Shown here in pieces: positions 10,501 through 23,000 of a stretch of 64,000 nt of DNA. The translations under genes were made by a program, and so were the position numbers. Position 1 is the stretch's first letter. Each line of letters opens with the position of its first letter. The notes beneath the pieces are model-generated. The model was not told the DNA's origin. It ran no database searches and saw only the letters and a list, made by a program, of their open reading frames with translations. This DNA is from Anisakis pegreffii (taxonomy: Eukaryota > Nematoda > Chromadorea > Rhabditida > Anisakidae): NCBI GenBank assembly GCA_035041965.1, contig JAPYMA010003053.1, positions 310,001-374,000 on the forward strand, in the 5' to 3' direction.

Positions 10501-13500
10501 TGTCTTATGCATGCGCCAGTTCGCCCGTTTTCATAGGTCCACTCTTGTTCTAATGCGACCTAGCACTCTATCACAAATTGACTTAACGCGTCAATATTCC
10601 AGACAAACTTGTAGAGCTCTATCGAACAACCCCTCATATCCACAACAACATCTTCTTAGTAAAAGTATTATATCGCAAATGTTTTAGCTAGCTGGCTATC
10701 CATTCATTGCGCCCGTCATTCCTCAAACAGTTCATCGATCATAATCAGCGCAATATAATTAATCGTTACGCGTATCCATCCATCCATTTTGAACAATTGA
10801 TGCGCATTTAATAGAAATCTATTTCGAACCAATCCGTTTTCAATTCGAAAGCTCGCCAACTTGATAAGCACATTCTCATTCTCGGTAATGTTACATACTC
10901 GCATTTTATCCATTTTTCACATCTCTTTGATGCGCTCAAGCAACAAAAATGATTTCCATTCTCAATCTTGACATCTTTAGCTTATCGGACTTTCGAATAT
11001 TCTTTGCACAGATTGTTCAGACTGGATTGTGAACATACAACTGGGGTTTGAGATTATAAACATACAACTGTGATTTGAGGGGACTGGAAAAGTACCTGAC
11101 TACCACTGGTATCACTAGTTTCCGACGACCCTGAAATACCACTTTCATCACGAACTAGCTCGGTCAGCACCAGAATATCACCCTCTTCTGTATCGACCAA
11201 CTTCATCACGTCATCAATGGACAACGATCGAGGAAGAAATCGCATCTGAAAGGATTCTAATAGATCACTGAAAAAAGTCGTCAGTCGGTCAAAAAATTGC
11301 CCGATATGACTTATAGAATTATCGCACAGGAGCGCACAATTCACTCGAAGTCATTCAACACAGTCGAAGGAAATAAAATTTAAAACGAAAAACATGCAAA
11401 CAACAAGCCTTCGAATGCGATATCGTCCGGCATATGTGCGTGTTTTTCGATGGACTCGGGAATGAAAGAATTGTTTGTGAAGATTTGTTGATTTTCTTGC
11501 GGTTCAACATTGCAGCCTGAATCACTTCTCGTGTCAGTGAATGTGAACTGCTCGTACTTTTGAATATACCCAATGAGCTACCTCGTCTGAAACGGAGGAT
11601 GATGCTTACGACAAAATCGAGACAGTAAACGGTAAAGTAGTAGTGATGAATTTCATTTGGTTTGTTTCTTGGGCAGCTTTCACGTGTCAAAGACTGTATG
11701 TCTTGAACGATGAACCTTTTTATGTACTGTCTTGGAGTGATTTCTAATGAACCTAAGCCCTGTTCAGAGGATAATAAACTGAGGCTATCGAATTGATTTC
11801 GTCCAGCTTCATACGTGCGCTCAAGTTTTGCCTGTAATTAAGAAATCGTTGTATCATTTTGCTAACATAAGCTATTACGATCACTGAATTTTCAAGAATG
11901 AAATTGAATCATTCAAAACATTGGCTGTTGGCTGAAACAGTATTGCTTTCAGCAATCACATTGCGTATGTGAGGCTGTTGTTCAGTGCTCTATCTATTTT
12001 TCAGGTTGCAGTGAGATTTCCATGAAATGTTACAAAATGAACAATTCAACCATAGACTGGTAAATGTAGCAAAGTAAAAAATGAAATGAGGAACCTGTAT
12101 GAGGTTGATACACATAGAAACTAGAGAAAGACCTATGATAATATAAATGAATAGCATTAATAAATATTTTGGCTCAGTTGGAGTGATATCACCAAGGCCA
12201 ATCGTACTGAAAAATTATCAAGACACATTAATCACAGCGATTAAATGTCAAAATTGGCATATCACATTCTAGCTTACAATCCGGAATTCTGAATGTTCCT
12301 AGACGTTAAAACGAACCTTTGTCTCACAGTCAGTTAAGCATCATTTCCAAAAATGTTGAAAAAAAATTTTCTAGCACAACTACAATTCATATAAGCTACC
12401 AAAGCAGTACGATAACGTTTTGGGCTGTCTGTTAGTCTTAACCTATGAAGAATTTATCGAACTCATTTGCACTCGTTTATCCGAAAACAGAACAAATGAT
12501 GAGATGAAAAACGAAAAAAAATATTATAAAATTTTCCTTGATCTATTGGTCAACAAATGCAACTGGACGGTAGAAGCAAATGAATCGTGCGAATTCAGGT
12601 TCGAAGCCACCAACCTTAATGATATGAAGAAGAAGTAGAATGCAACAAAATAATCCCAGTCACGTTCCCATATACAGAATGTTGCAGAACAAATGAAAAT
12701 CCATGCGACTACCACGGATATAGCAATTGGAATGGGTAAATCAAAAATCTCTAGATCTGAAACAGATGAGTGATTCATCACTCGTGATTATTGCTCAATG
12801 AATGCGCTAACAATTCATTGATAGTGAAGAAAACTGATGAATCTAATGTTCCATGAAATGATTTCAAACGATTACGAACCCCGTTTGTCCTCAGCATCAA
12901 GTTTACGAATTTCTGCCATTGTTTGCTTAGTGCAATATTTGAAGATGCGCCGACATCCACATTTCAATATATACCACGGCGTTTTGAGGCACTTCGTTAG
13001 AAGTTTTCCTAAACTTGCAAGATTTATTCTCTGCGTGACTCTCAAAACATTTCAGTTACATACAGCTTCCAGTAAGACTTTATGCGAATCATTTGTTTTT
13101 GTTTCTTGAAGATTGTCTCATATGAGCGCTCTTCCACTTACTTCGTACATTATGAAGCTTCAATAACAAAAAAAGTAGTGCTGAGCAAAGCGTTTTGTTT
13201 TTTTGTTGTTTGTTTGGAAGGTATTAGAGTGATGAGTTCAAAAAGGAGGTAGTTTGATTCATTGGTGTGTTTGTGAGCTTTTTATTGATAGTAGTGATAT
13301 AGTCGATTGTCGTCAATGAGAATGAATGCCATTGCAATAGTTACATCCATCATCTAGCAATAGTTGCGCATTGATCATCGAACAACAGACAAATCGTACA
13401 GAACATTCAAGTCGTATGTATTCATTCATACATTCCTTTCGTGCTTCCTTCCATCCAGCAACTCGTATCCCCTCGGGAGATGCTTATCTGATTGCTTTAC

Positions 13501-16359
13501 GTTCAATCGATTCATGGATAGCGATTGATGAGAATGAAGCTGATGTTTTTACGTACATATTTAAACATGAACTCATTTCAATAAAGACACGCTAATTCAA
13601 TTGTTATTCAATTCCTCGAATTAAATCAAACTCCAAGCGAACACATCACTCATGAGTTCGATAAAGTCACTAATCTATTGCATTAACGATTTGTACCAAG
13701 CATAATTCGCAAATTGCTCAACTAATGCCATGCATTACCACATATTTTGTTGAATGAATGTCTTCCTTAGATACAACTTCATTACTGAAAACTTAATTAC
13801 CTGCTGGCTTACTTGATCACTTAACTTTTGCTAATGTTACAGAATGAAACACCTAAGGTGAATGCCCAGAAACTCAGACCCATTTGTTGTATAACCAAAG
13901 AAGCGATTTATAGATGGCGATTGATGCGCATGAAGCTGATGTTTATATGTACATATATGAACACGTCAGCTGGCTTCAGTCAATACGAGCATTCAGTAGC
14001 AATTAAAGAGATAGAAGGAATATTAGCGGTTTGTGAATATTCTCAGAGATTAATTTTTGGAGGTCAGTATTTTGATCAGCATTTTGAGACTAATTCAAAA
14101 CGGATAGATTGATGTCTAACACTGACTTCACGCTATGAACAAACAAAACAAACTGTTGGCTAAGAGCGTTCCAGCGTCACTCAAATAGCGAAACCTACAG
14201 AACGATAATAGCTTTGTAATGAATGCCAAACCTAAGTCATCGAGAATGCTTAGCACGAGAGGAATACCAATAATTGCATATAGCATCGTAAATACACGAC
14301 CAGCATTAGTTGACGGATACAGGTGACCGTATCCAATCGTTGTGCAAATCGTCTGCAAACATTAAATTTTGAGAATAAGAGTGAATCAAATCGATTATCA
14401 GCTTTTGGAGATTTCATCGTGATGGTGAATAGAAGAATTGTATTTGAACGTTCAGTGCGTAGAAAAATGAACGCTATGATTTCATCGTTTGACTACAGAT
14501 CGGAACGCAGAAGTTGTTCTCAAAGCAAAGCTTAGCATGAGAATGTGGTTTGGTGCTTAGCAAAAACACACCTGAGCGTATAGCATTGCATTCCAGAAAT
14601 CCCATCCGATTTTTTGATCTGTGTATCTGATCCCAAGCTGCTTCTCGTACTGCATTAATTCAGTGTTAAGACGGCGTTCAACCTAAAGCAAAAAACAAGA
14701 AATTGCCCAACCAAAACTTCATTGATGTAACGTTTTGTTGAAAGATCTATGAATTTGATATGGATGCGAGAAAATCTCTTTGAAAGATTTGGAAATCAGC
14801 GAAAGTGATTGCTAGGCAGCACAACATTCATCGACACATTAACTGTTGATGGAAACTATTTTCGAGTTTATCAAATCCATGAAAATGTTTTCCCCACAAA
14901 ATGAAATATTTTTTTGGTATGTTTTGCTCAACAAATAAATCTTTAATGTCTACATCTTTTACGAACCGAGTTTTTGCATGTTCCGTGGTATTCAAAAGAC
15001 TTTTTTGTGTGTGATAAACGATAATCACTTCAAATAACTTTGCGATTCATCTTGCTCTCTTTCGCACAATGGGTAGTATCATGCTGAATGTGCCTGTTGA
15101 AAAAGCGTTTGGTGAACTATTTTTTGGGCGTTTAATGCGATTGGATGTTTCGAAAAGGAGTACAAATTGAAACAGCGCAAAAAAACGATCGAAATTGAAG
15201 CACAAAGAAGAGATTCGAATGGGTATGGTTAATACATCGTGCGCTAATATAAATATATGAATGCCAATGGCGAGTTACGAATCACCAGTCGAGATACTCC
15301 CCCGGGACATTTAAGCTAACGTTTTGTTAGCAAAACACTGACGTGATATTTGACCTCAACGAAAATGAATAACTATGGATTAATATAGCAGTACATTTAG
15401 CAACATGCAAATATGATATAGCAGATTTGATGTGATATGATAATGATGGGATAAGATATGACGTAACCGACTTGATTCAACACGACCAACTTCTAAGGTT
15501 ATATTAGCATGTTCGAGGTAAATGATCAATAAGATCAGCGATGCGCATTCAGTGAGTACACGAGGCGAATATCATTTAAATCAATCAAGAGACTACTCAA
15601 GCGTCAGGTTAAGCACAATAATATGGTGAGTGAAGTTATTAGCAACAAACCCGTGCAGTTTGATTTGCAGTTAAGAAGAAGAGAAATTCAGTGTTGTTGA
15701 ACATTGTCGGTATGATAAGTTGAATGAAACGTGTTCGATTGAGTTTAATATTCTCGTTCCACGTATGCTCTCTGGACTCATCGTTTGATACTTCGCAGAA
15801 ATAAAATATACCTGCACCAATGAATTGATAGATGACTAATATTGATATCAATAATAAGTGTTTCAGACCGTATTCATGATAGATCTTATTCAAAAGTCGC
15901 ATCCATCGTGGTACACGACGGACACGACGAAATCCTTCACGTGCCTCCTCACGAAGCGCACTCGCTGCCGAATGTGCCTAAAAAATTGCAACTGGTTCAC
16001 GGACTCACGAACAGCCTCACTGTCAGAATGAGACCACTCCTGATTATATTTCATTTCAAAAAATACGTTCCGTTATTTGAGGAATACTTTGGAAGCGTTC
16101 GAGCTAAGAATGGACAAAATATGGCTATTGATACGCTTGCATACGAGTTCCATGAATTATGAACTCTCACTGGCACACGATAAGTGCGCAGTCTAATTGC
16201 AAAACGACTGCAAAAGCCGTTGTTTTTAGTGGAAGAATACCCACTTATGGTGAATGAAAAAAACATGTCACAATACAAAATATGAGCATATGAATGTACC
16301 GGATTAAAAACGCTTTGCATTAAGGTCGGTCGACGTGCTCGCCGGAAAGTAACGGGCAT
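7536..16359 (-). CDS. twk: Two-pore-domain (K2P/TWK) potassium channel
   Basis: Twelve exons on the minus strand join in frame to 598 aa: 16300-16359, 15651-15977, 14572-14682, 14232-14352, 12880-13008, 12615-12756, 12095-12206, 11716-11831, 11394-11586, 11096-11245, 9089-9255, 7536-7704. TM1 (LLLISILVIYQFIGAGIFYF) is at about residues 61-80. It is followed by an extracellular cap with the N-glycosylation sites NRT and NNT. Pore 1 carries the selectivity filter TIGYG (about 171-175) and pore 2 carries TIGLGD (about 298-303), then TM4. This is the standard K2P layout for a plasma-membrane K+ leak channel. The 270-residue cytoplasmic tail is rich in Ser and acidic residues (DVMKLVDTEEGDILVLTELV; DECDEPDEDDD). 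The two last exons join in perfect phase but are less certain than the channel core. The start ATG at 16,359 is followed by an Arg-rich N-terminus. Confidence 0.88.
10111..10496 (+). CDS. Possible small antisense gene inside a K2P intron
   Basis: On the + strand, opposite the channel intron 9,256-11,095, an ATG at 10,111 follows a TTCCAG acceptor by 4 nt. It opens a frame beginning MDETRLSLSLLLMQ. A second exon-like frame begins after TATTTGCAG at 10,404, reads RYEDDLVRMTQLDGVVGKYV and ends with TGA at 10,494-10,496. Reading phase would fit if exon 1 ended near 10,215 or 10,245, but no strong donor is visible. The product would be about 65-75 aa and is not recognised. On the opposite strand the same DNA (about 10,470-10,570) also has an open stretch that could be a cassette exon of the channel, so strand assignment is uncertain. 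Confidence 0.25.
13508..13985. repeat. Diverged ~70-bp direct repeat in a K2P intron
   Basis: The stretch near 13,518-13,586 (ATAGCGATTGATGAGAATG and onward) recurs near 13,912-13,984 with scattered substitutions. Both lie in the intron between the pore-1 exon (14232-14352) and the exon at 12880-13008. No coding role is apparent. Confidence 0.6.
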
Positions 16360-19300
16360 TTTGGGAGTATTTTAATGAGCACTTATCAGCTGATGCAAAG
16401 ATGTTTTATGTGTCGAATGGATGGAGAACATTCAGTTGACTGAGATTGCGAAAAAGAATCTGATGAATGCAGCTAACAACAGCGGTGGGGCATATGGATG
16501 TGTCAAAGTGAACGAGACGAATGGAAATTATGTGAAAAGACATAATTCTTGTCAACTTTTTCGAATAAACGCGGTTTTTATCATCGGAAATTTTGTCTCT
16601 TCATATAGCTGGAACAATGAGTCATTTTCTTCAACGCATCCATATTGAACAAGGCTTTCGACTGCATTTGCTTATATGAAAATCCCAACGTATTCACAGT
16701 TTGTTAATACTCCAGAGCGCATTGGAAGTCGAACATTTGAAAATTTTTTTAGCTGTGGAAAGACATGAAAACCTTGCAAGGAAAGGAGTAACTAATGAGG
16801 GTAGTATTCGATGATGAACTGATTCTAAGTTTCTGATAAGAAACTGCTCACTGAATTTGTTCCGATCGTTTGATCAATAGATCAATGAAGATGATCCACA
16901 TAGGTGATGTGATCGGTGATAGGTAATCCGCATATGATATTATCGGTTTGTAGTTGAGACAGGTATAACGCAAAAATGAACAACAAATTGACGTAAACAT
17001 ACCCCGTGTCTAAAAGACTGTCTGAATCTGGTGAGATTGTGCCGCACATTCGATGGTCTACGTGACCCACTCGCCATTCGTGCACTTCAAACCATTCAAA
17101 CATTCATCATAATGCTCAAATCTCCTACCAGTCTCATTCCTTGTTGCTTCTCCAACCAGAATCCATATCAGCCAAATGAAACATCAACAAATCACATCCG
17201 TCTTTTTCTACAAGACACGCCCATTCTCGATCTCAAAATCCGCAAGAATCTGCACTGATATACAACGATAGTGGCATGGTCTATTTCACGCGAAGCACTC
17301 TTCGTCGTTCCCTCTTGTTTCTTTCACGGTTCTTGTTAGCCAGTTCTTTCTGAATCCAGCAATTCAAGTTAAAAGAAACCGCAAGCGTTTCTCGAGTGCT
17401 ATCGTTCATAACAATACATCAAATGAATGCACCGAATGTTATTGTTCCGAATGTTATTTTGAGAATTCATTTCGAAACAAAACAGCAACATTTCAAATGT
17501 TTATCAGACATGAATTTTTGTTCTCTCCAAAAGCACATCCTTAACTCTGATTAACGCTTTTTATAACATCGTTCGGTTTAGTCACCTTAACGTATACGTG
17601 ATCACAAATACGTATGATTACTTTACAATTTCTTGATTTGGAAAGACACAACACATATGATTTGGCTTAAAGTTTGAGGTCAGCATTATTTAAGAATATA
17701 GTAATTAAGCAGCACCGATCTGGTGCAAGAAAGGTAATTAATCGTCGTATCTTGAATAAATGCGATGTTCAAATGATATGAATGGATTCAATGAGTCGAG
17801 TGAGTGCAATTAAAGAGGGCCACGTAGAATTTCTAAATTTCCGAGGAAAAGATCGTTGATTAGAGGAGTTCTTTCTAAGAACTGTGGTTTGGAGTTGAGC
17901 AAATCTTCTTTCCGTTAAAATTCCATCTGAAACGATATCTGGATTACCGAATTAATTACCTAATGTTGACAGGCAAACCTGAGAGTACTGTTGGATTGAA
18001 AATGACGATCCCAATATCGCTAGTTCTTTGTGCATATTGACCAAAGTTTATACAATGTATAGGAATAACAATATCATTCTTATCACAATATCGGATTTAG
18101 ATGATTATTGCAGCAATTATGTTAATGAACAATTGATAATAATAATCAATATTGACATCAGTAAGGGCCTTACTAGCTCTGGGATTAGTGAATATAATAA
18201 CAGCTGTAATAATAACAATAACAGTAATAACAATTTGAAAAAAAACATAATAGCAATAATAATATCATCATTAAAGGTAATGCTCTTTAAAGTAGATATT
18301 TTTGCTGATTAGCATTCTTCATGTGTTTTGGTACGGTTAAATTCATATTGCTACCGGTATTAACGCTACAAACGGCATTAGTTATTTACTGCAACTATTG
18401 GAACCATTTGTATTTAGTACATTTGAACAGCGTATATTTTTATAATTGGTAGGTATTTTTACAAATTCAGCGATCTTTGTCATGGCTAGAATGAGTGGGT
18501 TGTTTATGCTGGATTTATGAGCAAAAATGTTCAAGTTTCATGTCTGTATAAACCGATGAAATGAACAGCGATCATGTCATTATTTGTAATGGTCTTTCAA
18601 CTGTTCGCTGATAATTTTTGGTTTGTATCGTTGATATTGTGTGTTGCATTTTTATTATTTTCAATGAACTGTTCAGTGGAACTGAATTTCACGGGAAACC
18701 TTTACAACACTCGATGCAACACGATCGTTTTTAAACTGAAATTTTCAAGGCTGGCTGACAACCGTTTCCGTTGTATGAACAATTCAAACTGAAAAAAACC
18801 ATTGTAAACTGAGAACTGTTTCCGTTCACTAAACGAACAGTTCTTTTCCTTCTACCAAAGTATAAATTCACAAACTGAACGAACTATTTATTGACAGCCC
18901 TTGTTCTGTACTCACGTAGTTGATGTTGATGTTACAGAAATATCATTCTCCTTTGAAATTTTGTAAGCAATCACTATCATCGACAGAGCCAAATATTTAT
19001 CAAAATGTCGCTGACTATTCTGTTCTATCTTCAAAATTAAATCTACTCACTCACTAATTACCCATATTTGCCACTGTTCGGTTTTGAATTCGATTTTTGA
19101 AGTTTGAGTTGTTCATTTCAGTTGATCATCAAATGCTTTCTTGCTAAATTTGTAGCAGTATACTCACATCAACTTCAGAAAAATTCACTAAAATTGTTTT
19201 CTAAACCTCCTTCGAACATACCTGAACGTCTGCACTTTAGTATCAATGAAATTTCGTCATTTGTTTGCGTGCTCGGCAATTCTTGCTAGCATTTTAAAAG

Positions 19301-19972
19301 CTCTCATCTGGATCTCATTTATTAGATTGTGATCATTATTCTTGATCACAATGACCCGAAAATTTTCCAGCATTCTTGACTATTGAACATTCAGAATCAA
19401 TCTTGAACTGATCGCCGTCCCTTCCACTATTGCTTGAAGCAAAAATTATTTCCTTAATAACATGATGTTATAAGTGTACGACAACGATTACGAGTCATGA
19501 AATGTGTATGTAAACAAGTTATTATGTGCACTCTGAAGGGGACTAATGACTTTATAAACTATTAGTTGTGCGCTAGATTAGCGGTCAGATCTCAGAAGTC
19601 ATCTTCGACAGATGAATATCGTTCGGTGTAATGTCTTCGTTTGTGTCCTTTGCATAACGTTTATGCTCAGGAATGTTTTCGTTATGTTATCTATCGTTCG
19701 TCGTCTTCAACGAATACCAACGAATCGCCTTTCATATTATCATTTCATAGCATAATCATGATTTAATTTACATTTTAGTGTTTTTTAGTGTTTAGCGTTT
19801 CCTTCCATTAAAATTTCATCGTGACTAAATTTGAGTGGAATTTTCGATTTCACGTCAGTTTTAAGAGAACACCTTGCTGATATGATACCTTTAGTGAGGT
19901 AGGTGATTATTTCAAAAATTTCGTTTTCGTTAGGGTTCGTTATGAAAATTGTCAAAACAGTTCAAATTTTCA
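16360..19972. other. Intergenic region between the K2P and SLC22 genes
   Basis: Divergent 5' flanks of the two flanking genes. It contains an AAT-rich stretch at about 18,100-18,270, a short inverted repeat near 18,808-18,840, and a minus-strand frame at 17,281-17,409 listed separately. I see nothing else that I can support. Confidence 0.5.
17281..17409 (-). CDS. Short basic ORF of unknown status
   Basis: A 42-codon frame from an ATG at 17,409 ends in a very basic segment (KELANKNRERNKRERRR) and a TAG at 17,281-17,283. It stands out from the AT-rich surroundings by its higher GC and regular codons. No splice partner or promoter was identified, and it may be a chance frame or the last exon of an unrecognised gene. 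Confidence 0.2.
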   Translation of the reverse strand: MNDSTRETLAVSFNLNCWIQKELANKNRERNKRERRRVLRVK

Positions 19973-19973
19973 G
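19964..19973 (+). promoter_or_regulatory. Putative spliced-leader acceptor before the SLC22-like gene
   Basis: AATTTTCAG ends at 19,973, 44 nt upstream of the ATG at 20,018, with no coding exon before it. This is consistent with nematode trans-splicing. It is inferred, not shown. Confidence 0.4.
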
Positions 19974-20017
19974 ACAGCTTTGAGTAATTTGTAAAAGTTT
20001 TAAGAGGTGACCTTGAA

Positions 20018-23000
20018 ATGGACGTCGAAAGTGATGTAACGTTAGATGAATTTGTTCCACTTGGAGGATATGTGGCCTTTGTATGTCTCATTTGGGAGTT
20101 TGTTCTGATCGTTCAACTTGGTAACATGCTATACATGATTTGTGCAGGTGAGGCGATTTCAAAATAACATGGTTTTAAATTCGTTAACGTACCTGTAATG
20201 TACCGTATATAGTACGATTCTTCAATCACTGGGCTGCTATAGAGCAGGGGTTCCCATACAGGGAGGAGGAAATTACCCATTTTGTGAAAATTCGAGGGTG
20301 TCAGGGGATAATCAAGGGGATCAGGAAATTAGTTCCGACGTTGTGCGTTGAAACAGTAAATTATTGTAGCGGGAGGGGTGGGGGCCTGGGGTAATGACGA
20401 ACTGCCAGATCATTGAAGGGGGTAATGCAGAGGCGAGCGCAGGGAGCACTGTTATAGACGATGAATTACAAACAACCAATACTTTGTGTTGATTGAAGCG
20501 GCCACACCAACAATACAAGGATGTGGCGATATACGGTTTCCGGTTGGTGCTTCGCATGATGAAGCATGCTCGCTGCTGGGTCGTATTAATGAGACGTGCT
20601 CAGTGGACATCTCCGAACAATTCAAATCCATCAATGCTGAAGTAATTCCTCAACCGTAAAGCTTGAAAAAAATTTCTTCTTGACTTAATCATTTTGGTTC
20701 GGGGTTATTTCCTACCTCATGTCACCAATAGTTAGTTTATGCGGGCATAAACTAGCTATTGGTGACATGAGGTCGGAAAGCAACTTCGATGATGTTCCCG
20801 AGAGACAATGTAATTTCATGATGAATTTCAATTCATAGAATTAGTTCACAGAAACCAGATCTAAGAAGATACATTTCATGATATTGGAACAGCCAAAACA
20901 ATCTACGCAGTTCGATCCCTTGTTGAAAACCTAAACTCTGCAAGCATAAAGTCTCGTCCTAGCCACTAATTTCGCACAAGTATTTTTTTGCCCCCAAAGG
21001 AACTCGGCCCCATCGAAAGCCTGAGGGCAAACCTTTTTGCAACGCTATTTTGCCAGTTTCCCCATTATACATTGTTACGATTCAACTGCAGTTCGGCTAT
21101 TTATGCGACGATGCTCGCTATGTGAAGTACAGTATCTCAATAGAGTTGGCTGGAGCGATGATCGGTGCGCTCACATTTGGACAAATATCAGATCGATTCG
21201 GTCGCAGAAAGGTTCGATTTTGTTTTTGGCTCATAATTTCAAATTATTTTTTAGGACAAATTCATTACGTAGCATTTAAGAATGAAGAAGTCATATAAGA
21301 AGAAGATAGGTTTTGAGACGTTCGTTTGAGAGTGAATGATGACGAAAGTCGAAACAATTATCTGTCTGTGTTTTTTTCCCATTTTTTCGCCGTTCTCAAG
21401 GCAATCAGATGTCGAAAGGCATTAATAATATCAGCGGAAAACTTCATTGCACTCAGTGGAATGAGAGATGAAATGATTTCCTTGTTCAGACCCTAATTTT
21501 TGCTCTCGTCGGATTGTCAATATTTGGAACACTCTCATCGTTCAGTACCGGATTGATGGAATTTGTTGTGATTCGTTTCATTACCGGAATTTTTAATGGT
21601 GCGTCAATGAGGTACAAAATTTCTGATGAAGAATTTAAGTCTCAGCGATCATAGGCATACAGTCTACACTTGCATACAAATTTTTTTGGTTGCCCGATGA
21701 TTGTAATCCATTTCTCACTCGGCGTAACATTTCTTTTTCAAGATTTCACAACAAAAACTGTGAGATTCGCGACCTGAAATATACAATTTTCAGTCATTTT
21801 AGTGAGCATTATTACCTCAACTTTCATTCCTAGTCACTGTTAGGCTCAGTCTTCGAGTTGATATAATGGTTTTCATCCGAATGTAACCATTTTGCTTTTG
21901 CCAACGGTAACTTGAGATGGTAGTGGAACGTTTCAGCGACGTTTTGAAAGCGTTTTACTTATGGATGACCTTCATTTGATCACTCAACTCTATGAATATT
22001 TGCTCGATTTTGTACTCATATGTTTTCAGTGTGCTAAATGTGTTCACGTTCGAAAATCTGCCCCAAAGATATCGACTGTGGTTGAACACATTGCTGACAT
22101 GGTCACCGAATTTCGTTGTATTTTCATTGTTGGCTTATCTGAGTGAAGATTGGCGCACTCTAGCAAGAGTGGTCAGTGCGGTCACATTACCTGCAATACT
22201 GCTACTAATGTGCGTTTTATCAATTGCAAACAATGCTTTCACTAACTCGTAGATTCCCTTAAAATTAGGAAAAATCAAGAATATTCTGCAGCTGATCGCA
22301 ACAGTCAAATTTGCAGTGTTCTTAATAAATCATATCAATGATTGAATAAGACCTTTAGTGTGTACGTGATAAAGAATTAGATCAACAGTTGTTACGTGGT
22401 TATAGACTAAATCGCTATGATGTATAAGAAAGTTGATTCATAAGAAAGCAGAATTTCGCATTCAGATTTTCTCACGAAACACCATCATGGCTGATACAAC
22501 ACGGTCGTTTGAAAGATGCCGAAAATGTGATTTTGGTGATGAATAAATGGGCACGGAAAGAAACACGAAACAAGATCGATGTAGTCGAGTTACGCAGTGC
22601 AATACACATGCTTTTCTTAGTGAGTCTTCCTCTGAGATATCCTATCCTTATTGTTTCTAACAATTTCAAATAGACAAAAACAACAGAAGGTATTCGAGTC
22701 CTTTGAAAAGTTCTGCATATAACGGCGAGATATTATCGGTAACATACTCATTGAGAGATTAAAAACGAGTTGAAAACTATTTACTTTGGATTTGCGTAAT
22801 TTTAATGAGTATCCTATGCGCGGAAACATATGAAAGTATAGAAGATGCAGTATGGACGAGTACATCTGAATGATAAGGTTATGATACAGTAGTTGTGGTA
22901 GTTCAAAACTGTTTTGACCCTTGTAAGCATACCAAACGTTTGTGAAACAACTGGTGAATTTTGTTTTTCGTACATTTGTGAATACTTTTGAAAAAATACA

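Noticed and set aside
18028..18312. A + strand frame rich in Ile and Asn
   Set aside because: Low-complexity AAT repeat translated; no coding character.
20228..20480. A hAT-type terminal sequence (CAGGGGTTCCCA at about 20,237)
   Set aside because: The motif resembles hAT ends, but no matching inverted end or clear 8-bp target duplication was found in the neighbourhood.
20900..20920. tRNA B-box-like GTTCGATCCC
   Set aside because: No A-box or cloverleaf arms could be placed around it.
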